7,849 nucleotides of DNA. Source: an uncultured Lachnospiraceae bacterium (GTDB taxonomy: Bacteria > Bacillota > Clostridia > Lachnospirales > Lachnospiraceae). The stretch lies in assembly GCA_902767235.1 (NCBI GenBank), contig CACXGR010000267.1, positions 1 to 7,849 on the forward strand, in the 5' to 3' direction. How positions within the stretch are numbered: the first letter of the stretch is position 1; each line of letters starts with the position of its first letter. Positions 1 through 6,146 of this stretch are shown here, piece after piece. A model generated the notes under the pieces. That model searched no databases, had not been told where the DNA came from, and saw nothing but the letters and a program-made list of their open reading frames with translations. The position numbers and the translations under genes are program-made.

Positions 1-150
1 CTGGCCAAGTGCTACGGCGGTGATATCTCCCGTAAGAAGAAGCTGCTGGAGAAGCAGAAGGAAGGCAAGAAGCGGATGCAGATCGTCGGAAACGTAGAGA
101 TCCCGAAGGAAGCCTTCATGAACGTCCTGAAGCTGGATTCGGGGAGCTGA
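1..150 (+). CDS. lepA: Elongation factor 4 (LepA), C-terminal fragment
   Basis: This is the last 49 codons of a gene that begins before the window; the stop is TGA at 148-150. The peptide starts LAKCYGGDISRKKKLLEKQK and continues with GKKRMQIVGNVEIPKEAFMNVLKLD. This is the highly conserved C-terminal domain of LepA/EF4, with the lysine-rich helix that enters the ribosomal peptidyl-transferase region. LepA is a ribosome-binding translational GTPase that affects initiation and elongation. Its GTPase domain lies outside the window and cannot be checked. lepA directly upstream of hemW is a common order in Firmicutes. The 54-base gap to hemW has no obvious terminator, so the two are probably co-transcribed. 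Confidence 0.96.
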   Translation: MAKCYGGDISRKKKLLEKQKEGKKRMQIVGNVEIPKEAFMNVLKLDSGS

Positions 151-151
151 C

Positions 152-166
152 CATCGGATACCGATG
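152..166 (+). other. Small hairpin just after the lepA stop
   Basis: CATCGG (152-157), a loop of ATA, then CCGATG (161-166) make a perfect 6-base stem immediately after the lepA stop codon. No run of T follows, so it is not a standard intrinsic terminator. It may be a minor RNA structure between lepA and hemW, or chance. Confidence 0.3.
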
Positions 167-204
167 ACCGCGTAGAATATGCGAAGAAAGGCGGTGCATG
201 CGCG

Positions 205-1458
205 ATGCAGGACGACACGCGCTGCGGACCGGTCTCATTGTACCTGCATTTTCCCTTTTGTGTGAGAAAATGCAGGTATTGTGATTTTCTGTCAGGGCCG
301 GCCGCGGCAAAAGAGAGAGAAGAATACATTCAGACCCTGTGCCTTGAGATCGAGCTTCGCGCCGCGGAAGTTCCTGCCGGGGTCGATACGGTCTTCATCG
401 GCGGAGGAACGCCGTCGCTGATGACGCCCGATCAGGCGGAGCGCGTGATGGCGGCGATCCGCCGCAGTTATGTCCTTGCGGACGATGCGGAGATCAGCAT
501 GGAGGTCAACCCGGGGACGGCAGACGCAGATAAACTGTGCGCTTTTCGGAAAGTGGGGATCAATCGGCTGTCGATCGGCGTTCAATCTTTTGACGACGGA
601 GAATTGAAGCTCCTGGGAAGGATCCACACGGCGGACCAGGCTCGGGAGATCATGTCGGCTGCAAGGGAAGCGGGCTTTCAAAATATCAACCTCGATCTGA
701 TGTCAGCGCTGCCCGGGCAGAGTGTCCTCTCCTGGGAGAGATCGCTGCAGGAGGCCGTTCGGCAGGCGCCGGAGCATATCTCGGCCTACAGCCTGATCAT
801 TGAAGAAGGGACACCCTTTGCCGCTATGGCGCTGCCGGCGCTCCCTTCGGAGGAAGAGGACCGGGAGATGTACCATTTCACGAAGCATTTTCTTGCTTCG
901 AATGGCTATCGGCGCTATGAGATCTCCAATTACGCGCGGGAGGGCTTTGAATGCAGACATAACTGCGGCTACTGGACCGGGCATGACTATCTCGGGCTGG
1001 GACTGGGCGCCTCCTCCTGTCTGGGCGGCGAGCGGTTCCGGAATCCGGATCGGATGGAGGAATATCGGGAAGCGGTAAAAAGGATGGACGATGATCGCCC
1101 CGACCCGCCGGCTTTTTCCGCCATGCGGTGCGGGAGGGAGATCCTGACATCCAAGGATCGGATGGAGGAATTCATGTTCCTCGGGCTGCGCATGACGGAC
1201 GGCGTCTCGGAAAAAGAATTTGAGAGGCGCTTCGGGGTCCCGCTTCAGGAAGTGTTCGCTGACGTGCTCAAGAGGCATCTGGACCAGAATGTGATCTGCC
1301 GCATTCCGGTCAGACGGCAGGGAGATGCGGCTGGGACCGGAGACATGGCCGGAAGCAGAGCGGCGGCCGGAATCGGAGAGGCGTCTGATCTCAGGATCGC
1401 GCTCACTGAGTACGGCATGGATGTGGCCAATTATGTAATGGCGGACTATCTGCTGTGA
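205..1458 (+). CDS. hemW: Radical SAM heme chaperone HemW
   Basis: HemW binds heme and a [4Fe-4S] cluster and delivers heme to membrane respiratory proteins. It is often misannotated as oxygen-independent coproporphyrinogen III oxidase (HemN), to which it is related. The 417-residue protein opens with SLYLHFPFC. The radical-SAM cysteines C19, C23 and C26 lie in CVRKCRYCDF, and the SAM-binding GGGTPS is at 66-71. The HemW motif HNCGYW is at 252-257, followed by DYLGLGLGASS. The C-terminal HemN-type domain carries EEFMFLGLRMTDGV and ends LTEYGMDVANYVMADYLL. The ATG at 205 suits the family because the barrel begins about ten residues later; the ribosome site is modest (AAGGCGG, 188-194). The protein is longer than the usual 375-400 residues, mainly from an Ala/Gly-rich insert at about 370-394. 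It follows lepA by 54 bases. The family is certain; heme transfer is inferred from it. Confidence 0.96.
   Translation: MQDDTRCGPVSLYLHFPFCVRKCRYCDFLSGPAAAKEREEYIQTLCLEIELRAAEVPAGVDTVFIGGGTPSLMTPDQAERVMAAIRRSYVLADDAEISMEVNPGTADADKLCAFRKVGINRLSIGVQSFDDGELKLLGRIHTADQAREIMSAAREAGFQNINLDLMSALPGQSVLSWERSLQEAVRQAPEHISAYSLIIEEGTPFAAMALPALPSEEEDREMYHFTKHFLASNGYRRYEISNYAREGFECRHNCGYWTGHDYLGLGLGASSCLGGERFRNPDRMEEYREAVKRMDDDRPDPPAFSAMRCGREILTSKDRMEEFMFLGLRMTDGVSEKEFERRFGVPLQEVFADVLKRHLDQNVICRIPVRRQGDAAGTGDMAGSRAAAGIGEASDLRIALTEYGMDVANYVMADYLL
241..278. repeat. Perfect 13-base inverted repeat inside hemW
   Basis: TACCTGCATTTTC (241-253) and GAAAATGCAGGTA (266-278) are exact reverse complements separated by 12 bases (254-265). 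The arms flank the codons of the radical-SAM cysteine motif, encoding YLHF on the left and RKCRY on the right. In mRNA this would form a stable stem-loop starting 36 bases into the hemW reading frame. No T-run follows it, so it is not a standard terminator. Confidence 0.8.
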
Positions 1459-1507
1459 AAAATCCGGCCATCGGCCTCCCGTTCCGACAGATGCAATATG
1501 TGTTATT

Positions 1508-1546
1508 TTTCCCTTCTTTGGCGGATATTCCGCCAAAGAAGGGAAA
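1508..1546. repeat. Long perfect palindrome, copy 1
   Basis: TTTCCCTTCTTTGGCGGA (1508-1525) and its exact reverse complement (1529-1546) are separated by only TAT. This is an 18-base-pair stem with a 3-base loop, starting 50 bases after the hemW stop. The 3' arm is followed by TGAAAGAGGG rather than a T-run, and the opposite strand also lacks one, so it is not a classical intrinsic terminator. A second, partly diverged copy lies 86 bases downstream. It may be a dispersed REP-like palindrome or an mRNA 3'-end-protecting stem; the sequence alone cannot decide. Confidence 0.9.
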
Positions 1547-1596
1547 TGAAAGAGGGTACCTGCAGGGCCTGGCACTATATGTATATGCTTTCAAAA

Positions 1597-1629
1597 CCTT
1601 TCTTTGGTGGTCAGACCGCCAAAGAAGGG
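1597..1629. repeat. Long palindrome, copy 2
   Basis: CCTTTCTTTGGTGGT (1597-1611) pairs with ACCGCCAAAGAAGGG (1615-1629) around the loop CAG. This gives 15 pairs, 13 Watson-Crick and 2 G-U, offset exactly 86 bases from copy 1. The differences from copy 1 preserve pairing. Two C-to-T changes in the left arm (1599, 1608) turn G-C into G-U, and the loop-closing pair is swapped from A-T to T-A. Similarity continues to the right (GGGAAATGAAAGAGGGTA in copy 1, GGGAAACGGAAAGGGTA in copy 2). The repeated unit is therefore larger than the stem. Confidence 0.85.
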
Positions 1630-1668
1630 AAACGGAAAGGGTATATTCGCAAAAAATCTGTCAAAAAC

Positions 1669-1691
1669 CGAATGAAAATATTCGATATTTT
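1669..1691. repeat. AT-rich inverted repeats upstream of the comM promoter
   Basis: AAAATAT (1675-1681), TCG, then ATATTTT (1685-1691) is a perfect 7-base inverted repeat. An overlapping pair, CGAAT (1669-1673) and ATTCG (1680-1684), could form an alternative stem. The site lies about 50-70 bases upstream of the -35 box of the comM promoter. It could be a regulator-binding site or AT-rich upstream promoter DNA. Either role is speculative. Confidence 0.3.
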
Positions 1692-1743
1692 GCCCAAAAG
1701 AGAAGAAATGCCGTCAGATCGAGTCAAAAAATGAAAAAGACAG

Positions 1744-1772
1744 TTGAAAAACGGCGCACCGGTTCATATAAT
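1744..1772 (+). promoter_or_regulatory. SigA-type promoter for comM-dprA
   Basis: A -35 box TTGAAA (1744-1749) and a perfect -10 box TATAAT (1767-1772) are separated by exactly 17 bases. Transcription would begin near 1779, giving a leader of about 130 bases before comM. It is the best promoter match in the window, and its position explains separate expression of comM-dprA from lepA-hemW. Confidence 0.8.
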
Positions 1773-1829
1773 CGGCTTATCTTTCAAATCCCGCAGTCAC
1801 GAAGGGGTTTGGTCTATCATTTCTGAGTT

Positions 1830-1851
1830 TTCTTTCCGGTTCCGGAAAAAA
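1830..1851 (+). other. Hairpin in the comM leader
   Basis: TTTCCGG (1833-1839) faces CCGGAAA (1842-1848), with two further A-T pairs outside a single mismatch. A realistic fold has a 4-base GTTC loop. A run of A follows rather than T, so it is not a terminator. It sits in the untranslated leader predicted from the promoter at 1744-1772. A regulatory role is possible but unsupported. Confidence 0.3.
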
Positions 1852-1901
1852 TCCTCAAACAGTACAATTTCATAGCAGCAGCAGTAAAGCACAGTATGAA
1901 C

Positions 1902-1907
1902 AGGAGG
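1902..1907 (+). promoter_or_regulatory. Ribosome binding site of comM
   Basis: This is a full-consensus AGGAGG four bases before the ATG at 1912. The spacing is slightly short but the match is perfect, and it fixes the comM start. Confidence 0.8.
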
Positions 1908-1911
1908 TTTC

Positions 1912-3537
1912 ATGTACAGCAGTATCATTACAGGGGCAGTTCACGGGATCGACAGCTATCTGATGAGGGTTGAGACCGATATATCCAGTGGAATGCCGTC
2001 ATTCAACATGGTAGGCTTTATGAGCGGAGAAATGAGGGAGGCCGGAGAACGTGTCCGCGTCGCGCTCAAGAATTTCGGGATCCATCTGCCGCCCCAAAGG
2101 ATCACGGTGAACCTGTCGCCGGCGGGTATCCCCAAGAGAGGGATGGTGGTGGATCTGCCGGTGAGTATAGGCCTTTTGGCATGCCTGGGAAGCATTCCCG
2201 TCAGGGCGACAGAGAATGTCCTCATAGCGGGAGAACTAGGACTGAACGGAGAGATCAGGCCGGTAAAGGGCATCCTTTCTATTGTCATGGAGGCCAAGAA
2301 CAGCGGAATCAGCACATGCATCGTGCCAAACGGAAATCTCTCCGAGGGAGCGCTGGTGCACGGGATCCGGGTCGTGGGCGTCAGGACATTGGCGGAACTG
2401 GTCAGTTATCTGAGGGAGAACCCGATGGAACGTGATCGGCTTCTTCCTCCTGCTGAAGTGGACGCGGCACAACTTCTGAGCCAGGCGAATAAAGCCGTTT
2501 ATCCGGACCTGTCCGGCGTACACGGACAGCGGCAGGCCAAAAAAGCACTGGAGATCGCAGCTGCCGGATTCCACAATATTTTGATGAGCGGGCCGCCCGG
2601 GACGGGAAAGAGCATGCTGGCTAAATGCCTGCCGGGGATCATGCCGCCCCTCACCACGGATGAAGCGCTGGAGATCACAAGAATTTACAGCGCAGCTGGT
2701 CTATTGCCGGAGGATACGGCACTGATCACAGAGCGGCCCTTTCTGTCGCCGCATCATTCCGTCACGAGAGCTGTTTTGATCGGGGGCGGCAACATTCCGA
2801 CCCCGGGGCTGATCACATTGGCACATCTAGGCGTCCTGTTTCTGGACGAGATCTCAGAATATAAATCATACGAACTCAATTCTCTCCGGGAGCCGCTGGA
2901 AAACCGGGAGATCACGATAAGGAGACTGACCGGCGCATACCGTTATCCGGCGAGGCCGCTTTTGGTGGCGGCGTCGAACCCGTGCCCGTGCGGCTACTAT
3001 CCGGATATGAACCGGTGCAAGTGCACGCCCAAAGAGGTGCTCAGATATCAAAAAAGGATCAGCGGTCCGTTTATCGACCGGATCGATTTCAGAGTCTATG
3101 TCGGAAGAGTCAATGCGGATGAACTGCAGGGAAGTGAGCTGGAAGAAAGCAGCAGGACCGTACAGGCGCGCGTCATGGAGGCGATCGAAAGGCAGAAGAG
3201 GCGTTTCGCGGGGACACCTTTTCATTACAATGCGGATATGACAGCGGATGCAGTGGAACACTTTTGTCCGCTGAATTCGCTGCTGGCCGGCAAAATGAAG
3301 ATCGTCTACGACCAGCTGGGCATGAGCATGAGGTCCTATCACAAGTCTTTGAAGATGGCCAGGACGATCGCGGACCTGAACGGCAGGGAGATGATCCTGG
3401 AGAGGGATCTCATGACGGCGGTGGGATTCAGACTTCCGGAAATAAATGATGAGGAGCACTTGTCGGGAAAGGAATTTGACAGGGACAAGAAGATCCTGAC
3501 CGGGAGCGGGGAACACCGAAATCTGTTTGAGGCATAA
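1912..3537 (+). CDS. comM: YifB/ComM family AAA+ Mg-chelatase-like ATPase
   Basis: In naturally competent bacteria ComM is a hexameric helicase that drives branch migration during integration of transforming DNA; many non-competent species keep it with an unclear role. The 541-residue product begins MYSSIITGAVHGIDSYLMRVE. Its N-terminal ChlI-type domain carries SFNMVGF, RVRVALKN and the LSPAG segment. Walker A GPPGTGKS is at 227-234 and Walker B LFLDE at 309-313. Four cysteines at 358, 360, 369 and 371 (NPCPCGYYPDMNRCKC) form the family's zinc-finger-like motif. FIDRID follows, and the C-terminal Mg-chelatase domain has the typical SMRSYHKSLKMARTIADL. The protein is slightly longer than the usual 500-510 residues, with a charged, apparently unconserved tail after about residue 510. 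It has its own promoter and is followed 17 bases later by dprA. The family is certain; the competence role is inferred. Confidence 0.96.
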   Translation: MYSSIITGAVHGIDSYLMRVETDISSGMPSFNMVGFMSGEMREAGERVRVALKNFGIHLPPQRITVNLSPAGIPKRGMVVDLPVSIGLLACLGSIPVRATENVLIAGELGLNGEIRPVKGILSIVMEAKNSGISTCIVPNGNLSEGALVHGIRVVGVRTLAELVSYLRENPMERDRLLPPAEVDAAQLLSQANKAVYPDLSGVHGQRQAKKALEIAAAGFHNILMSGPPGTGKSMLAKCLPGIMPPLTTDEALEITRIYSAAGLLPEDTALITERPFLSPHHSVTRAVLIGGGNIPTPGLITLAHLGVLFLDEISEYKSYELNSLREPLENREITIRRLTGAYRYPARPLLVAASNPCPCGYYPDMNRCKCTPKEVLRYQKRISGPFIDRIDFRVYVGRVNADELQGSELEESSRTVQARVMEAIERQKRRFAGTPFHYNADMTADAVEHFCPLNSLLAGKMKIVYDQLGMSMRSYHKSLKMARTIADLNGREMILERDLMTAVGFRLPEINDEEHLSGKEFDRDKKILTGSGEHRNLFEA

Positions 3538-3540
3538 TGA

Positions 3541-3547
3541 GGGGAGG
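3541..3547 (+). promoter_or_regulatory. Ribosome binding site that sets the dprA start
   Basis: GGGGAGG ends seven bases before the ATG at 3555. An earlier in-frame ATG at 3537 overlaps the comM stop (TAATG), but this Shine-Dalgarno would then lie inside the gene, so 3555 is the better start. Confidence 0.75.
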
Positions 3548-3554
3548 ACATAAG

Positions 3555-4709
3555 ATGAAAGACAGAAAGATCAATCCGTATGCGTTATGGCTGTACAGTA
3601 TAAACGGAGTCGGAAATAAGACCATAAAGGTGCTGATGGAGACCGCTTCCTGTGCGGAGGAAGTCTATCATATGTCGCAGGACGAACTGAATATGTGCCT
3701 GGCGGATAAGCTGAGGAGGAGGGGAGACGAGACGGGAAAGGCGCTCAACATCTATTTTGCGCAGGAAGAGGATCCGCAGAAGAAGGCGGAAGCGCTCCGG
3801 GAGAAAGGGATCTGTTTCGCGAGTGTGGAAGACGACTGCTTTCCCGGCAGGCTCAGAGGCATACCGGACTGCCCGTACGGCATCTATTACATCCGGGATC
3901 TGCCGCCCGAGGATGCGCCGTCCGTGGCGATCGTGGGCGCCAGGAACTGCTCCGGATACGGGAGAGAGCAGGCCAGGATCTTTGCGGAAAAGCTGGCGCT
4001 GATGGGGATCTCCGTGATCAGCGGCATGGCCCGGGGCGTTGACGGCATTGCGGGCAGGGCGGCGGCCAGGGCAGGCGGGCGCTCCTACGCGGTGCTCGGG
4101 TGCGGCGTCGACGTGGCCTATCCGCCGGAGAACAAGGAGCTCCACCGTATTTTGACAGAAAAAGGGGGGATCATCTCGGAAAATCCGCCGGGGACGGAGC
4201 CGCGCACACAGCTCTTTCCGCGGCGCAACAGGCTGATCAGCGGGCTGGCGGACCTGGTTCTGGTGATCGAGGCCAGGCGAAGGTCGGGCACGGTCATCAC
4301 GGTGGACGCGGCGCTGGAGCAGGGGAGGGATATTTTTGCACTGCCGGGGCGGGTGAGCGACGCGCTCAGCGACGGATGCAATTTCCTGATCTCACAGGGC
4401 GCCGGGATCGCCTGCTCACCAGAAACGGTGATCGAGCATTTTTACGGCGTCAGAGACAGCGGGACCGTGTTGTTTGAACAGAAAAGACTGGAGAGAAACC
4501 GCAGAAGGGACGAGCTGGACGGACCCGAAGCGGTTTTATTTGATGTGCTTGGATACGGGGACATCATGGAGACGGAGTTTTTGATCAACAGGATGGAGAG
4601 CATTATGGGGAAGCACGTGGACGCAGAGGAGTTCACGGCGTGCATGATGCGCCTTCAGGTGAGAGGACTGGCACAGGAGATCGGTTCCGGCCATTATAAG
4701 GGTATATAA
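3555..4709 (+). CDS. dprA: DNA-processing protein DprA
   Basis: DprA binds single-stranded DNA and loads RecA onto it during natural transformation. Residue numbers use the ATG at 3555, giving 384 residues. The N-terminus (about 1-110) resembles the helical SAM/HhH-like extension of the family. The Rossmann-like core has GARNCSGYG at 128-136, SGMARGVD at 156-163, FPRRNR at 221-226 in the ssDNA-binding region, SGTVIT at 244-249 and FALPG at 261-265. A linker rich in Arg and Glu leads to a C-terminal winged-helix-like domain at about 318-384 (VLFDVLGYG... to the end). The His usually found after SGxARGxDxxA is Gly here (GIAGRAAA), a small deviation. Seventeen bases separate it from comM, so it is translated from the same mRNA. 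In many Firmicutes topA follows dprA; here hisS does. Confidence 0.96.
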   Translation: MKDRKINPYALWLYSINGVGNKTIKVLMETASCAEEVYHMSQDELNMCLADKLRRRGDETGKALNIYFAQEEDPQKKAEALREKGICFASVEDDCFPGRLRGIPDCPYGIYYIRDLPPEDAPSVAIVGARNCSGYGREQARIFAEKLALMGISVISGMARGVDGIAGRAAARAGGRSYAVLGCGVDVAYPPENKELHRILTEKGGIISENPPGTEPRTQLFPRRNRLISGLADLVLVIEARRRSGTVITVDAALEQGRDIFALPGRVSDALSDGCNFLISQGAGIACSPETVIEHFYGVRDSGTVLFEQKRLERNRRRDELDGPEAVLFDVLGYGDIMETEFLINRMESIMGKHVDAEEFTACMMRLQVRGLAQEIGSGHYKGI

Positions 4710-4723
4710 GTTCATCTGAAACA

Positions 4724-4752
4724 TTGATTTGTGCCGTAAAAAATTGTACAAT
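4724..4752 (+). promoter_or_regulatory. SigA-type promoter for hisS-aspS
   Basis: TTGATT (4724-4729) and TACAAT (4747-4752) are spaced by exactly 17 bases. The start would be near 4759, leaving a leader of about 60 bases. That is far too short for a T-box riboswitch, and no T-box sequence (AGGGTGGNACCGCG) is present in the 4710-4818 gap. A weaker alternative pair (TTGAAT at 4762 with TATTTC near 4787) also exists. Confidence 0.65.
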
Positions 4753-4762
4753 CATTAATTGT
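4743..4762. promoter_or_regulatory. Palindrome over the hisS -10 box
   Basis: ATTGTACAAT (4743-4752) is a perfect 10-base palindrome that contains the predicted -10 box. ACAAT (4748-4752) is also repeated inverted as ATTGT (4758-4762) after a 5-base spacer. The arrangement would suit a dimeric repressor overlapping the promoter, but AT-rich promoter DNA often gives such matches by chance. Confidence 0.3.
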
Positions 4763-4805
4763 TGAATTCATAAGATGTTACGACAGTATTTCAATAAACA
4801 CTGAG

Positions 4806-4811
4806 AAAGGA
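4806..4811 (+). promoter_or_regulatory. Ribosome binding site of hisS
   Basis: AAAGGA sits seven bases before the ATG at 4819. It is shorter than the AGGAGG sites of comM and aspS but well spaced, and it supports this start. Confidence 0.65.
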
Positions 4812-4818
4812 ACCAGAT

Positions 4819-6081
4819 ATGGCACTGATCAAGAAGCCGGTCACTGGCATGAAGGACATCCTGCCCGCAGAGATGGAGATCCGCGACTACTGCATCTCCG
4901 TCATCAAGAAGACGTATGCGGAATTCGGATTTCAGTCCATCGAGACGCCCTGCGTCGAGAATATCGCCAACTTAACGAGCAAACAGGGAGGCGACAACGA
5001 AAAGCTGATCTTCAAGATCCTCAAGAGAGGCGAGAAGCTCAAACTCGAGAGCGCGCAGACGGAGGCGGATCTTGTGGACGGCGGCCTCCGCTATGATCTG
5101 ACCGTGCCGCTCGTTCGCTATTTTTCCAACCACCAGAATGAGCTCCCGATGCCTTTCAAGGCCCTGCAGATGGGCAATGTCTGGAGAGCGGACCGCCCCC
5201 AGAAGGGCAGATACCGTCAGTTCATGCAGTGCGATATCGACATCATCGGAGAGCCCAGCAACCTGGCGGAGATCGAGCTGATCCTTGCGACCACCACGAC
5301 GCTGGGAAATCTGGGATTCAAGGGATTCCAGATCCGCATCAACGAGAGGCGGATCCTGAAGGCGATGGCGGCATACAGCGGCTTCCCGGAGGACAAATAC
5401 ACGGATGTCTTCATCATTCTGGACAAGATGGACAAGATCGGTCTGGAGGGCGCCGCGAAGGAATTGCTCGAGGAAGGCTTTACCGAGGAGATGAAGGACC
5501 GCTATGTGAGCCTGTTTGAGGGACTGAAGGACGCGCAGGACCAGCTCGGCTATCTCGAGGAGAAGCTCGAGGGCTTCATCGAGCCCGACGTGATCCCGCA
5601 GCTGAGGGAGGTCATGGAGAGCGTCGACGGGACGAAGACGGCGGACTTCGAGATCGTATTCGACCCCACGATCGTGCGCGGCATGTCCTACTACACCGGC
5701 ACGATCTTCGAGATCGCCATGCCCGAGCTCGGCATCAGTTGCGGAGGCGGCGGCCGCTACGACGGCATGGTGGGCAAGTTCACCGGCAAGGACGTCCCTG
5801 CCTGCGGATTCTCCATCGGATTTGAGCGCATCATCCTGATTCTCATGGAGCAGGGCTTCAAGATCCCGGGCAGACCGGTCAAAAAAGCGTATCTCATCGA
5901 GAAGAACATGCCGGCGGACCGCCTGTGCGAAGTGATCCGGCAGGCGCAGAAGGAGCGCGCAGAGGGCACCCGGGTGCTGATCGCCCGCATGGCCAAGAAC
6001 AAGAAGTTCCAGAAACAGCAGATGGCGGAGAGAGGCTTCGACCAGTTTGAGGAGTTCTACCGCGATCCGATCAGCAGATAA
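4819..6081 (+). CDS. hisS: Histidine--tRNA ligase
   Basis: This cytoplasmic class II synthetase activates histidine with ATP and charges tRNA-His. The 420-residue product begins with the usual PVTGMKDILPAEMEIRD. Motif 2 includes R123 and the stretch RADRPQKGRYRQF (123-135), followed by QCDIDIIG. The histidine-binding signature is VRGMSYYTG (286-294) and the second is GGGGRYDG (309-316). Motif 3 is GFSIGFER (330-337). These intact catalytic motifs argue against HisZ, the non-catalytic paralogue. The region after about residue 345, where the anticodon-binding domain lies, has only about 75 residues and ends EEFYRDPISR, without the usual final strand carrying VTVKD. The codons directly after the TAA encode VTVKE in frame. 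The gene has its own promoter and precedes aspS by 65 bases. Confidence 0.96.
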   Translation: MALIKKPVTGMKDILPAEMEIRDYCISVIKKTYAEFGFQSIETPCVENIANLTSKQGGDNEKLIFKILKRGEKLKLESAQTEADLVDGGLRYDLTVPLVRYFSNHQNELPMPFKALQMGNVWRADRPQKGRYRQFMQCDIDIIGEPSNLAEIELILATTTTLGNLGFKGFQIRINERRILKAMAAYSGFPEDKYTDVFIILDKMDKIGLEGAAKELLEEGFTEEMKDRYVSLFEGLKDAQDQLGYLEEKLEGFIEPDVIPQLREVMESVDGTKTADFEIVFDPTIVRGMSYYTGTIFEIAMPELGISCGGGGRYDGMVGKFTGKDVPACGFSIGFERIILILMEQGFKIPGRPVKKAYLIEKNMPADRLCEVIRQAQKERAEGTRVLIARMAKNKKFQKQQMAERGFDQFEEFYRDPISR

Positions 6082-6146
6082 GTGACAGTGAAAGAGGGAG
6101 CGGACAGATCGGCCGCGATCCCTGTGACAGGAGGAATAGAAGAATT
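6082..6146 (+). other. hisS-aspS spacer with the aspS ribosome binding site
   Basis: The 65-base spacer has no promoter or terminator that I can support, so hisS and aspS are probably one operon. AGGAGG (6129-6134) lies 12 bases before the aspS ATG, longer than ideal but the only good match. GATCG and CGATC around GCCG (6107-6120) can form a weak 5-base stem. CGCGATCC (6061-6068, 6114-6121) and TGACAG (6083-6088, 6125-6130) are each repeated once. Confidence 0.55.

Larger units (their letters stand above)
1459..1911. other. 453-base intergenic region between hemW and comM
   Basis: I see no convincing gene here. Two open frames cross the region (1455-1826 and 1498-1734), but neither has a ribosome-binding site or a recognisable protein, and both translate straight through the palindromes. 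The region contains, in order, palindrome copy 1 (1508-1546), palindrome copy 2 (1597-1629), a small AT-rich inverted repeat (1669-1691), a SigA promoter (1744-1772) and the comM leader. I found no canonical hairpin-plus-T-run terminator for hemW; palindrome 1 is the strongest structure available in its 3' untranslated region. Confidence 0.7.

Noticed and set aside
1508..1546. Palindrome copy 1 as an intrinsic terminator of hemW
   Set aside because: There is a strong stem, but TGAAAGAGGG follows instead of a T-run, and the opposite strand also lacks one. It may still affect 3'-end formation, but it cannot be called a standard terminator.
703..1575. A 290-codon open frame on the minus strand opposite hemW
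   Set aside because: It is antisense to an intact HemW, matches no family I recognise, and runs through palindrome copy 1.
1455..1826. Two open frames on the + strand after hemW (1455-1826 and 1498-1734)
   Set aside because: Neither has a Shine-Dalgarno site. The protein strings (for example FFGGQTAKEGK) are the palindromes read as codons, and the longer frame covers the comM promoter.
1459..1911. CRISPR array or tandem-repeat locus
   Set aside because: There are only two diverged palindromic copies with unequal flanks and no regular series of spacers.
3537..3554. dprA start at the ATG overlapping the comM stop
   Set aside because: The only good ribosome site (GGGGAGG, 3541-3547) lies downstream of that ATG and is correctly spaced for the ATG at 3555.
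4819..6081. HisZ (regulatory subunit of ATP phosphoribosyltransferase) instead of HisS
   Set aside because: The catalytic Arg of motif 2, both histidine-binding signatures and motif 3 are intact, and the neighbour is aspS rather than hisG.
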